Assembly: GCA_037445025.1 (NCBI GenBank) | Contig: JBBILI010000003.1 | Coordinates: 124,001-188,000 of the forward strand | Source: CAIQQQ01 sp037445025 | Lineage (GTDB): Bacteria > Pseudomonadota > Alphaproteobacteria > Acetobacterales > Acetobacteraceae | Direction of reading: 5' to 3' | DNA length: 64,000 nucleotides | In this document: positions 52,299 through 61,128 of the stretch, in pieces | Numbering within the stretch: position 1 is the stretch's first letter | Layout: each line of letters begins with the position of its first letter | Position numbers and translations under genes: made by a program | Notes under the pieces: model-generated | What the model was told of the DNA's origin: nothing | Database searches by the model: none | The model's input: only the letters and a program-made list of their open reading frames with translations

Positions 52299-52473
52299 AA
52301 GGCCGCAGCACGACCAGTTCGCGCGTTCCCGCCACAAGTCCCGGACGGCCTCGATCCGGCAAAACAGCCAGCCCCTCAGCGAAGTCCAAGGCGGCAACCG
52401 GATTCCGCTCCAGCAGATACCGAAAGATCGCCTCGCGATCATCCAGCGCCGTCGCCGGCCATTCCACACGCAA
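52299..52473 (-). pseudogene. ParE/RelE-type toxin truncated by a MITE-like element
   Basis: Starts at TTG 52473: MRVEWPATALDDREAIFRYL, then RNPVAALDFAE and RGRPGLVAGTRELVVLRPY, which are ParE/RelE features. The conserved C-terminal strand is replaced by element sequence (YTNGHKE then stop). The stretch ALDFAE to GLAVLPD also looks shorter than in relatives. The toxin is probably inactive, while its antitoxin is intact. Confidence 0.75.
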
Positions 52474-52476
52474 GGG

Positions 52477-52659
52477 TCAGCGTCGGCCCAAAGCCGTCAA
52501 CCGCTCCCGCGCCGCCTGCGCATCTGCCCGCAGCAGCGTGCGAACCTGCTCCCGCGGCACCGCCGGCCGCGAATCCGCGCGGGCCGATGCGACAGCCTCT
52601 GCCAGAGCCAGCCGCTCGCGATCGTTCTGCTCTGCCTCGGTCGTGATGCTCTCACCCAC
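52477..52659 (-). CDS. Putative antitoxin of the ParE/RelE pair
   Basis: A 60-residue protein, MGESITTEAEQNDRERLALA through PREQVRTLLRADAQAARERL, immediately upstream of the toxin remnant (stop 4 bp before its start). Size, charge and position fit a small antitoxin. There is no clear ribbon-helix-helix sequence match, so the family is not assigned. Confidence 0.6.
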   Translation of the reverse strand: MGESITTEAEQNDRERLALAEAVASARADSRPAVPREQVRTLLRADAQAARERLTALGRR

Positions 52660-52727
52660 GCGACAAGCCTAGCGCATCCCCGCCGCGCACCGGGAGCATT
52701 TTCAACACCGGCGCGCGAGAACCACCC

Positions 52728-54401
52728 CTACCCCTTCGGCAAACGCACCACAAACCGCGCCCCCAGAACCCGCCCGGCCGCATCCACCCGGTTCTCCGCC
52801 GCGATCGTCCCCTTCAGCGCCTGCACGATCTGCCGGCTGATCGACAGCCCCAGCCCCGAATGCTGCCCGAACCGCTCGCCCTGCGGCCGCTCCGAGTAGA
52901 ACCGGTCGAAGATATGCTCCAGCTTCGCCTCCGGAATCCCCGGCCCCTCATCCTCGACGATCATCTCGATCATCGCCCCATCCTCATGCGCCGAAAGCCG
53001 GATCAGCCCGCCCTGCGGCGAAAAGCTCTGCGCATTGCCGATCAGGTTGCGCAGCACCTGCACCAGCCGCCCCTCCACCGCCTGCACCACCAGCACCGGC
53101 CCGCCGATCTCCAGCGTGATCCGCGGATCGCTCTCATCGCGCGTCGCCTCGTCGATCTCCACCAGCGCCGCCAGAATCGGCGCCACATCCACCCGCTCCA
53201 CCGCCGCCCGCGACAGCTCGGCATCGATGCGCGACGCATCCGAAATATCCGAAATCAGCCGGTCCAGCCGCCCCACATCCTCGGCAATGATCGCCGTCAG
53301 CCGCCGCTGCTTCACCGGATCATCAATCCGCCGCAGCGTCTCGATCGCACTGCGGATCGAGCTGAGCGGATTCTTGATCTCATGCGCCACATCGGCCGCG
53401 AACTGCTCGATCGCGTCCATCCGCGCCCACAGCGCCCGCGCCGACTCCGAAAGCGCCCGCGCCAGCTCGCCCACCTCGTCCGAGCGCTCCAGCAGCGTCT
53501 CCTGCACCGCACCGGCCCGCCCGCGCCCCTCGCGCATCCCCTCCGCCGCCGTCGCCAGCCGCAGAATCGGCCGCGCGATCGTCAACGACAGATACCAGGA
53601 CAGCAGCACCGTCAGCCCCAGCGCCAACGCGAACAGCGCCAGAATCGAAAGCCGCACCGCCAGCACGCTGTCATCCACCTCCCGCGCCTCGCGCGTCAGC
53701 AGCACCACGCCCAGCACACGCCGATTGCGCGAAACGATCTCCGACACGCTCACCAGCAACCGATTGTCATCCGTGCGCCGGATATAAGCCGGAATCAGCC
53801 GCCCCGGCGTCGCCGCCACCTTTTTCAGCTCGTCCTTCACATCCGGCGCCCAATCCGCCCCCGCCGCCGGCCGATCCAGCGCCAGCAACCCGCCCCGATC
53901 CGCATGCGGCAGCAGGCTCAGCAGATCGTCATAGAACTGGCCCACGAACGCCAGAATCCGCCCCCGGTCCACCGCCGGCGGCAACGGCTCCGTCACCACC
54001 GCCCCGCCAGGCCCCTCGCGCACCCGGCTGTCCGCCAGCATCGTGCCATCGGCCGCATACAGCTTCGCCTGCGCGCTCGGCGTGGGCTCCGTCAGCCGCC
54101 GCAGCAACGGCCGCGCCAGATCCGGCGAAAGCTGCGGATTATCCGGCGAATCCTCATGCACCGCCGCCTCGCCCAACGCCGCCGCATAGATCCGCGCCTG
54201 CTCGCGCAAGGTCGTCACCTCGGCTTCCAGCAGCCCGTTCTGGTACTGATCGAGATACAGCAGCGCCGCCAGCAGCAGCGCCAGCGGCAGCAGGTTCACC
54301 AGCAGAATCCGCCGCAGCAACGGCGAAACCAGCCGCTCCCGCACCAGCCCGGGCCCCGCCGCCGGCTTCAGACTCGCAGGAAGGGCACCGCTGTCGGGCA
54401 T
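52728..54401 (-). CDS. chvG: Sensor histidine kinase ChvG-like
   Basis: A 557-residue membrane kinase. Helix 1 is at about residues 28-50 and a second near 290-312. A periplasmic sensor domain of about 240 residues lies between them, followed by HAMP. The H-box is FAADVAHEIKNPLSSIRSAIE, the N-box VLRNLIGNAQSFS, and the G boxes EDEGPGIPEAKLEHIFDRFYSERP and GLGLSISRQIVQAL. ChvG/ExoS-type kinases respond to acidity or envelope stress. It follows chvI by 22 bp. Confidence 0.92.
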   Translation of the reverse strand: MPDSGALPASLKPAAGPGLVRERLVSPLLRRILLVNLLPLALLLAALLYLDQYQNGLLEAEVTTLREQARIYAAALGEAAVHEDSPDNPQLSPDLARPLLRRLTEPTPSAQAKLYAADGTMLADSRVREGPGGAVVTEPLPPAVDRGRILAFVGQFYDDLLSLLPHADRGGLLALDRPAAGADWAPDVKDELKKVAATPGRLIPAYIRRTDDNRLLVSVSEIVSRNRRVLGVVLLTREAREVDDSVLAVRLSILALFALALGLTVLLSWYLSLTIARPILRLATAAEGMREGRGRAGAVQETLLERSDEVGELARALSESARALWARMDAIEQFAADVAHEIKNPLSSIRSAIETLRRIDDPVKQRRLTAIIAEDVGRLDRLISDISDASRIDAELSRAAVERVDVAPILAALVEIDEATRDESDPRITLEIGGPVLVVQAVEGRLVQVLRNLIGNAQSFSPQGGLIRLSAHEDGAMIEMIVEDEGPGIPEAKLEHIFDRFYSERPQGERFGQHSGLGLSISRQIVQALKGTIAAENRVDAAGRVLGARFVVRLPKG

Positions 54402-54423
54402 GAACCTCCAGAACCTCGCGAGA

Positions 54424-55125
54424 TCAGGCCTCTTTGTAGCGGTACCCGATCCCGTAGAGCGTCTCGATATGGTTGAAGCTGTCGTCCGCGCTGCGGAACT
54501 TCTTGCGGACCCGTTTGATATGGCTGTCGATGGTGCGGTCGTCCACATAGATGTTCTCGCCATACGCGGTGTCGATGAGCTGATCACGGGACTTCACCAT
54601 TCCAGGCCGTGCGGCCAGCGCCTTCACCAGCAGAAACTCGGTCACGGTGAGCTGAATATCCCGCCCCTTCCAATGGCACTGGTGCTTGGTCTCATCGAGC
54701 GTGAGCTCGCCTCGCACCATGATCCCCCCAGGCGGCGCGCCCGACCCCTCCGCCCGGCTCGTCTCATTGCGCCGCAGCAAGGCGCGGATCCGCTCGATCA
54801 GCAGACGCTGGCTGAACGGCTTGGTGATGTAGTCATCCGCCCCCAGCCGCAGCCCCATCAGCTCGTCCACCTCCTCGTCCTTGGAGGTGAGAAAGATCAC
54901 GGGAAGCTGCGAGCGCTGCCGCAGCCGCTGCAGCAACTCCATCCCGTCCATCCGCGGCATCTTGATATCGAGCACCGCCAGATCCACCGGCCGCGCCGTG
55001 ATCCCCTGCAGCGCCTGCTCCCCATCGGTGTAGGTGCGCACCGTGAAGCCTTCCTGCTCCAGCGTCATGGAAACGCTGGTCAGGATGTTGCGGTCGTCGT
55101 CAACCAGGGCGATGGTCTGCTTCAT
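54424..55125 (-). CDS. chvI: Response regulator ChvI-like
   Basis: A 233-residue OmpR-type regulator. The receiver domain has IALVDDDRNILTSVS, phospho-acceptor Asp in LAVLDIKMPRMDGMELL and LTSKDEEVDELMGLRLGADDYITKPF. The C-terminal wing has LTVTEFLLVKALAARPGMVKSRDQL and VRKKFRSADDSFNHIETLYGIGYRY. It is encoded just before chvG and phosphorylated by it. The ATG 55125 start gives MKQTIALVDDD. Confidence 0.94.
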   Translation of the reverse strand: MKQTIALVDDDRNILTSVSMTLEQEGFTVRTYTDGEQALQGITARPVDLAVLDIKMPRMDGMELLQRLRQRSQLPVIFLTSKDEEVDELMGLRLGADDYITKPFSQRLLIERIRALLRRNETSRAEGSGAPPGGIMVRGELTLDETKHQCHWKGRDIQLTVTEFLLVKALAARPGMVKSRDQLIDTAYGENIYVDDRTIDSHIKRVRKKFRSADDSFNHIETLYGIGYRYKEA

Positions 55126-55199
55126 GGCACGGTCCCTTCTGGATCGGCAGCACTCAAGCACCAGATTGTGGCGCAATGAGGAAGGAAGGTGAACGAACC

Positions 55200-55901
55200 A
55201 TGGCAGACGCACCCCAGACCGATCCCTTCTGGCAGGCCCGCACCCTGCTCCGCGCCGCCCGCGCCGCCACCCTCGCCACCTCAACCGACGGCCAGCCGCT
55301 GGCCTCGCTGACCATCGCCGCCTGCGCGCCCGATCTCTCGCTGCTCCTGCTGCTGTCCGACCTCTCCGACCACACCCGCCACCTGCGCACCGAACCGCGC
55401 TGCTCGCTGATGGTCGTGGGCGAAAAAGAATCGGCAAACCCGATGACCGCACCACGCACCAGCATCACCGGCCTCGCCGAGATCAACGACGATCCCGCCC
55501 TGAAAGCCCGCTACCTCGCCATCCACCCCTACGCGTCGCTCTACGCCGATTTCGGTGATTTCAACCTCTGGCGCATCCGCCCGCTCGGCGGCCAGTTCGT
55601 CGGCGGCTTCGCCCGCGCCAACCGCCTCCGCCGCGAACACCTCACGCCAGACCCCGAAGCCGTCGCCCGCCTCCAGGCCGCCGAACCCGAGATCTGCGCC
55701 CACTGCAACGCCGACCATCCGGACACGCTGGCCCTCCTCGCCGGCCAACCCGGCCCCTGGCGCATGGTCACCGCCGACATCGACGGCTGCGACCTCGCCC
55801 AGGACGAGCACACCATCCGCATCGCCTGGTCCGCCCCGGTGGGCGATGCCAACGGCGTGCGCCGCGAACTCATCCTGCTCGCCAGGGCCGCCCGCGCATG
55901 A
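55200..55901 (+). CDS. HugZ-like pyridoxamine-phosphate-oxidase-fold protein
   Basis: A 233-residue protein. The split-barrel part has AARAATLATSTDGQPLASLT and LRTEPRCSLMVVG, then RTSITGLAEI. The C-terminal DUF2470-like part has ICAHCNADHPDTLALLAG. This layout is that of HugZ/HutZ proteins linked to haem use. ATG 55200 has AGGAAGG upstream and is preferred over ATG 55176. It is divergent from chvI and overlaps the GFA gene by 4 nt. Confidence 0.85.
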   Translation: MADAPQTDPFWQARTLLRAARAATLATSTDGQPLASLTIAACAPDLSLLLLLSDLSDHTRHLRTEPRCSLMVVGEKESANPMTAPRTSITGLAEINDDPALKARYLAIHPYASLYADFGDFNLWRIRPLGGQFVGGFARANRLRREHLTPDPEAVARLQAAEPEICAHCNADHPDTLALLAGQPGPWRMVTADIDGCDLAQDEHTIRIAWSAPVGDANGVRRELILLARAARA

Positions 55902-56254
55902 CCGAAAAGACCACGTATCACGGCGCCTGCCACTGCCGCCGCGTCCGCTTCGAGGTGGACCTGGCGCTCGACCATGTCCGCGTCTGCGACTGCTCGATCT
56001 GCCGCAAACGCGGCGCGCTCAACCATCGCGTCGAGCCTGCGGATTTCCGCCTGCTGACTCCGCTGGAGGAGCTCAGCCTCTACACCTTCCACACCCACAC
56101 GGCGCGCGACTATTTCTGCCCCAGCTGCGGCATCCAGCCCTTCCGCCGCCCCCGCACCGCGCCCCATGTCTGGACCGTCAATATACGCTGCCTCGATGAC
56201 GTGGATCTTGACGCCATTCCCGTCATCCGTGTGCACGGCAGCCAATTGCCGTAA
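55898..56254 (+). CDS. GFA-family zinc protein
   Basis: A 118-residue GFA (glutathione-dependent formaldehyde-activating-like) protein. Zinc sites: ACHCRRVRFEV, VCDCSICRKRGAL and FCPSCGIQPFRR. Family members are often not true formaldehyde enzymes. Its TAA uses the first base of MITE-like copy 3, so the element inserted exactly at the stop. Confidence 0.88.
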   Translation: MTEKTTYHGACHCRRVRFEVDLALDHVRVCDCSICRKRGALNHRVEPADFRLLTPLEELSLYTFHTHTARDYFCPSCGIQPFRRPRTAPHVWTVNIRCLDDVDLDAIPVIRVHGSQLP

Positions 56255-56379
56255 TACCAACGGCCTTGATCGATGACTCTTCCATCGATCAAGGCCGTTG
56301 GTATCGCGCGCCGGGTTGGCCGGCGGCGGCGCGCCAAACCAAGACCATACCAACGGTCATTCGTCATGACCGTTGGTAT
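56254..56379. mobile_element. MITE-like element, copy 3
   Basis: A 126-bp copy with perfect ATACCAACGG ends, matching copy 2 in most of the first hairpin and copy 1 in length. It abuts the GFA stop and is followed by the two-hairpin repeat at 56389. Confidence 0.93.
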
Positions 56380-56388
56380 AAGGGAAGC

Positions 56389-56502
56389 GGTTCTTTTTTG
56401 AAAAAAAGAACCAAAAAACTTTCAATCCTTTGAGCGAACCTCTCTCCGGAGCAGGGCGCCAGCCAACAAAAAGTCTTTTGCTTCTTTTCTTCAGAAAAGA
56501 AG
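56389..56502. repeat. Complete two-hairpin repeat, copy 2 (inverted)
   Basis: Half A inverted (56389-56425), spacer with TCCGGA, then half B inverted (56468-56502). The total is 114 bp, the same length as 39791-39904. It ends 13 bp from the convergent M20 peptidase stop. Confidence 0.9.
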
Positions 56503-56514
56503 CCCTTGCTTCCC

Positions 56515-57603
56515 CTAAACCCGCTCCGCCAACCCAGCCAACACCGGCACCGCCGCCACCAGATCCGCCACCGCCACATGCTCCCCCGGCCGATGCGCCG
56601 TGCCGATATCCCCCGGCCCCATGATCACGCAGGGCGCAATCTCCTGCAGCACCGACGCATCGGTGCCATACGGCGCCGTCACCGGCGCACGCCCCGTCGC
56701 CGCCACCGCCAGCGCCAGCAGCGGATGATGCGCCGCCAGCTCCGGCGGCCGCCCCTCCCGCGCCTCCTCCAGCACCAGCCCACACCGCGCCGCCGACTCC
56801 CGCACGCTGTCCACCACCCAGTCGGGATCAACCCCCGCGGAATACCGATACTTGATCCGCACCGTCGCCCGCGGCACCGTCACATTGATCGCAGCGCCAT
56901 GGTTGTCGATCACCACATTGAAATCACTCGTCACCGGATCATAAGCCGCATCCTGCAGCGACAGATCGCTGTGCAGCCGCCGATGGATCACCCGCAGATC
57001 CGCCATAAAATCCACCAGATCCCAGTTCGCGTTGCGCCCCAGCCCGGTCGCGCTGTGCGCCTGCACCCCCGTGGCCGTCGCCGTGAACGCCACATGCGCC
57101 CGATGCCCGCGCACCGGCACCATCCGCGTCGGCTCCGCCACCACAATCCCCACCGGCCGCATCGCCCGCACCAGCTGCGACCGCTCCACCACCACGCGCG
57201 CCCCCAGCTTGGTCGTCTCCTCATCGGTGGTGATCACCAGCCCCACCGGCACCCCCGCCGGCACCGCCCGCGCCGCCATCACGATCGCGGCTACCGGCCC
57301 CTTCATATCAGCACTTCCCAACCCGTGCAGCACCCCGTCCACAATCGCGCCGGACCACGGATCCTCGGTCCATCCCGTCTCCGGCACCGTGTCCATATGC
57401 CCCGAGAACGCCAGCCCGCCCGGCCCCCCGCGCCACGCCACCAGCACCTGCTTGGCCACCCCCGCCGCATCGGCGAAATCGATCCGCTCGACCTCGAACC
57501 CCCCGAGCGCATCCACGATCCGCTCCGCCACCGCCAGGTTCGACACGGTGCTGCGGCTGTCGATCCGCACCAGATCCCGCGCCAACCGCACCACCTCATC
57601 CAT
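56515..57603 (-). CDS. M20-family peptidase/deacetylase (ArgE/DapE type)
   Basis: A 362-residue metallopeptidase. Metal ligands are visible in FSGHMDTVPETGW (His, Asp), GLGSADMKGP (Asp), TTDEETTKLGA (Glu-Glu), VVAEPT and the late GTAHRPGEHV (His). ArgE/DapE-type enzymes deacylate acetylornithine or succinyl-DAP; the substrate is not determined by sequence. ATG 57603 is preferred over the upstream one at 57645 because GGGGGGCGA lies near it. Confidence 0.88.
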   Translation of the reverse strand: MDEVVRLARDLVRIDSRSTVSNLAVAERIVDALGGFEVERIDFADAAGVAKQVLVAWRGGPGGLAFSGHMDTVPETGWTEDPWSGAIVDGVLHGLGSADMKGPVAAIVMAARAVPAGVPVGLVITTDEETTKLGARVVVERSQLVRAMRPVGIVVAEPTRMVPVRGHRAHVAFTATATGVQAHSATGLGRNANWDLVDFMADLRVIHRRLHSDLSLQDAAYDPVTSDFNVVIDNHGAAINVTVPRATVRIKYRYSAGVDPDWVVDSVRESAARCGLVLEEAREGRPPELAAHHPLLALAVAATGRAPVTAPYGTDASVLQEIAPCVIMGPGDIGTAHRPGEHVAVADLVAAVPVLAGLAERV

Positions 57604-57687
57604 CGCTCGCCCCCCGTCCGGCCCACCCTGGCCATGTCCAGCCACCAGTGCTAGCCGGAACCCACGTCACCTGGAAAGACACCCGCC

Positions 57688-58794
57688 ATGCGCCTGGCCG
57701 ATCTCATCACACCCTGCCTCGTGCTGGACCGAACCGTGCTCGAACGCAACCTCCACACCATGGCCCGCACCGCCGCCCGCCACGGCATCGCCCTGCGCCC
57801 GCACCTCAAGACCGCCAAATCCATCGACGTGCTGAACCTCGCCGGCCACCGCGCCATCACCGTCTCCACCCTCGCCGAGGCCGCCTATTTCGCCCGTCAC
57901 GGCATCACCGACATGCTCTACGCCGTCGGCATCACCCCCCAGAAACTCCCCCACATCACCCGCCTCAACGCCGCCGGCGCCGACATCATCGTCATCACCG
58001 ACGACGCCACCGTCGCCCGCGCCATCGCCGCCCTCCCCAATCCGCCGCGCACCCTCATCGAGATCGACACCGGCGAACACCGCGGCGGCCTCGCCCCGAA
58101 CGACGCCGCGCTGCTCCCCATCGCAGCCACGCTCGGCCCCTGCCTGCACGGCGTCATCACCCATGCCGGCAACAGCTACAGCGGCCGCTCGCCCGCCGAC
58201 ATGCAGCGCTTCGCCGAAACCGAACGCGACGGCGCGCTGCACGCCGCCGCCCGCCTGCGCGAGGCCGGCCACGCCATCACCATCGTCTCCATCGGCAGCT
58301 CCCCCACCATCCGCGCCGAGATCGACTTCGCGGGCATCACCGAGCTGCGCGCCGGCGTCGCCATGTTCGGTGACCTGTTCCAGGCCGAGATCGGCACCCA
58401 CACGCAAGCCGACATCGCCGTCACCGTGCTCGCCAGCGTCATCGGCCGCCGCCCCGAACGCCACCAGCTCGTCATCGACGCCGGCGCCATGGCGCTGTCC
58501 AAGGACCGCAGCACCCAGGCAACCGCCAACGATCTCGGCTTCGGCCTGATGGTCGATCAGCGCGGCCGCCCCGGCTACGGCCGCTCCATCGTCGTCAGCG
58601 CCTACCAGGAGCACGGCATGGTCGCCATCGACCCCAGCCTGCCACTCCCCGATCTCGCCATCGGCGACCAGGTGCGCATTCTCCCCAACCACACCTGCCT
58701 CACCGCGGCCGCCCATGACCGCTATCACGTGGTCAGCGGCGAAGATGACGCGGTTTCGGCGGTTTGGCCGCGGATCGGGGGGTGGGAGCCATAA
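57688..58794 (+). CDS. DSD1-family PLP enzyme (D-threonine aldolase/D-serine dehydratase-like)
   Basis: A 368-residue fold-III PLP enzyme. The PLP Lys is in LRPHLKTAKSIDVLNLA (about residues 35-51). HAGNSYSG and VSIGSSPTI follow. A C-terminal zinc site is suggested by ILPNHTCLTAAAHDRYHVV (His and Cys). This is the layout of D-threonine aldolase and D-serine dehydratase. It is divergent from the M20 gene across 84 bp, and a regulator gene follows. Confidence 0.85.
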   Translation: MRLADLITPCLVLDRTVLERNLHTMARTAARHGIALRPHLKTAKSIDVLNLAGHRAITVSTLAEAAYFARHGITDMLYAVGITPQKLPHITRLNAAGADIIVITDDATVARAIAALPNPPRTLIEIDTGEHRGGLAPNDAALLPIAATLGPCLHGVITHAGNSYSGRSPADMQRFAETERDGALHAAARLREAGHAITIVSIGSSPTIRAEIDFAGITELRAGVAMFGDLFQAEIGTHTQADIAVTVLASVIGRRPERHQLVIDAGAMALSKDRSTQATANDLGFGLMVDQRGRPGYGRSIVVSAYQEHGMVAIDPSLPLPDLAIGDQVRILPNHTCLTAAAHDRYHVVSGEDDAVSAVWPRIGGWEP

Positions 58795-58806
58795 GAGAAG
58801 GAAGAA

Positions 58807-58840
58807 CTACTTTTCTGAAAAAAAGAAGCAAAAGACTTTT
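58807..58840. repeat. Dispersed hairpin repeat, half B alone
   Basis: A degenerate half B (CTACTTTTCT ... AAAGAAG, then CAAAAGACTTTT) between the convergent DSD1 and TetR genes. Half A is missing. Confidence 0.75.
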
Positions 58841-58876
58841 ATTCGCTGGTCCTGGCTTCTCCGGATAGGCCCTTCC

Positions 58877-59449
58877 TTACTTCCCCTTGATCATCCCATC
58901 CAAGAACACATCCACCAACCGGTGCACATTCTCCTGCCACCCCGGCGCCGTGTGCATCATGCAAAGCCCCACCAGCGTCCGCACCAGATCCTCCGGCGTG
59001 ATGTCACGCCGAACCGCCGTCGCCCGCTCCAGCAGCGCACCGGCCGCGCGGGTCAGATGGTCGTAGCTGAACGCGGCCAGATCCGAAGGCGCATGCGCGG
59101 CCATCGCCAGCGCCGCCGCCATGCCCTTCTTGGTCGCAACGAACGCCACATTGGCATGCATCCAGCGACGCAACGCCTCCACCGGGTCCGGATGCGCCCC
59201 CAGCGTCGCGGCAAGCGCCACCAGCTGCTCCACCTCCCGACGATACACAGCCTCGAACAACGCCTCACGCGTGGGGAAATGCCGATACAGCGTGCCGATC
59301 CCCACGCCAGCCTCCCGCGCCACCGCCTCCAGGCTGGCATCCGCCCCCCCGGCGCTGAACACGGTCCGCGCGGCAGCCAGCAGACGCTCGCGGTTGCGCA
59401 GCGCATCGGCGCGGGGCTTTCGGGCGAGATTCGCGGCCTGGTCCATCAT
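58877..59449 (-). CDS. TetR family transcriptional regulator
   Basis: A 190-residue regulator. The N-terminal HTH reads RERLLAAARTVFSAGGADASLEAVAREAGVGIGTLYRHFPTREALFEAVYRREV. The C-terminal half is helical. It is divergent from the molybdenum hydroxylase operon (112 bp), which it probably controls. The start at ATG 59449 is one of two adjacent ATGs. Confidence 0.9.
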   Translation of the reverse strand: MMDQAANLARKPRADALRNRERLLAAARTVFSAGGADASLEAVAREAGVGIGTLYRHFPTREALFEAVYRREVEQLVALAATLGAHPDPVEALRRWMHANVAFVATKKGMAAALAMAAHAPSDLAAFSYDHLTRAAGALLERATAVRRDITPEDLVRTLVGLCMMHTAPGWQENVHRLVDVFLDGMIKGK

Positions 59450-59560
59450 CGCAGTGGTATGGTCAGCCTTCTTCTTGTAAACCGGAGGATCCCTCCGTAT
59501 ATCCCCGCCATACAACGGCGCGGCGCGCCCGTTCCCATCCAGCTCTGATCGGAGCCCATC

Positions 59561-60054
<494 letters not shown>

Positions 60055-60058
<4 letters not shown>

Positions 60059-61128
60059 ACCGGTTCGCCTATCTGCGCCCGGCCAGCCTGGCCGAGGCCG
60101 TCGCCGCCGGCACCCGCCCCGGCGCGGCCTATCTCGCCGGCGGCACCAACCTGGTCGATCTGATGAAAGGCGAGGTGATGCGGCCCGACACGCTGATCGA
60201 CATCTCCCGCCTCCCGGGCCTCGACGGCATCGTCTGGCAGGAGGACGGCGCGGTGCGGATCGGCGCCCTCGTGCGCAACGCCGATCTCGCGCATGACGCG
60301 GAATTCGCCCGCGCCTTCCCCGCGGTGGCCGAGGCGCTGCTGTCCGGCGCGTCCGGCCAGCTGCGCAACGCCGCAACCGTCGGCGGCAACCTGCTGCAGC
60401 GCACACGCTGCGCCTATTTCCAGGACCCCGCCTCCGCCTGCAACCGGCGCGACCCCGGTGCCGGATGCGCCGCGATCGGCGGCGACACCCGGCTGCACGC
60501 GGTGCTGGGCTGGAGCCCGCACTGCATCGCCACGCATCCGTCGGATTTCGCGGTGCCGCTGGCAGCGTTCGACGCCGTGGTGGAGATCGCCGGCAGCGCC
60601 GGCCTGCGCCATGTGAAGCTGGAAGACTTTCACACCCTGCCGGCCGACACGCCATCGCGTGAGACGGTGCTGGCACAGGGCGAACTGGTGACCGCCATCA
60701 CCCTGCCGGCGGTCTCGCGCGGCTTTGCCGGGCATACGCGCTATCTGAAGGTGCGCGACCGCACCTCCTACGCCTTCGCCGTGGTGTCGGCGGCGGCGGG
60801 GCTGCGGCTGATGGACGGGCGGATCGCCGCCGCCCGCATCGCGCTGGGCGGCGTCGCCGCCCGGCCCTGGCGCGCCCACGCGGCCGAACGCGCGCTGGAA
60901 GGCGCGCGCCCGAGCGTGACCGCCTATCGCCACGCCGCCGAGATCGCGCTCGAAGGCGCCAGCCCGTCCGGCGACAACGCGTTCAAGATCGAGCTGGCCC
61001 GCCGCATCATCGTCCGCGCGCTGGCCCTGGCCGCGTCCGGCACGCCTGAGCGCATCCCCGCGCTGCCCGGCTCACTGTTCGCCGTCTCACCCGTCGCATC
61101 CGTCTCCGGGGGCATCGCCCATGTCTGA
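60055..61128 (+). CDS. Molybdenum hydroxylase, FAD subunit (PaoB/YagS type)
   Basis: A 357-residue CO-dehydrogenase-flavoprotein-family subunit with AYLAGGTNLVDLMKGEV and RNAATVGGNLLQRTRC. A Cys-rich insert (RTRCAYF, ACNRR, AGCAA, HCIATHPSDFA) matches the 4Fe-4S loop of PaoB. It overlaps the 2Fe-2S gene by 4 nt and the large-subunit gene by 8 nt. Confidence 0.9.
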
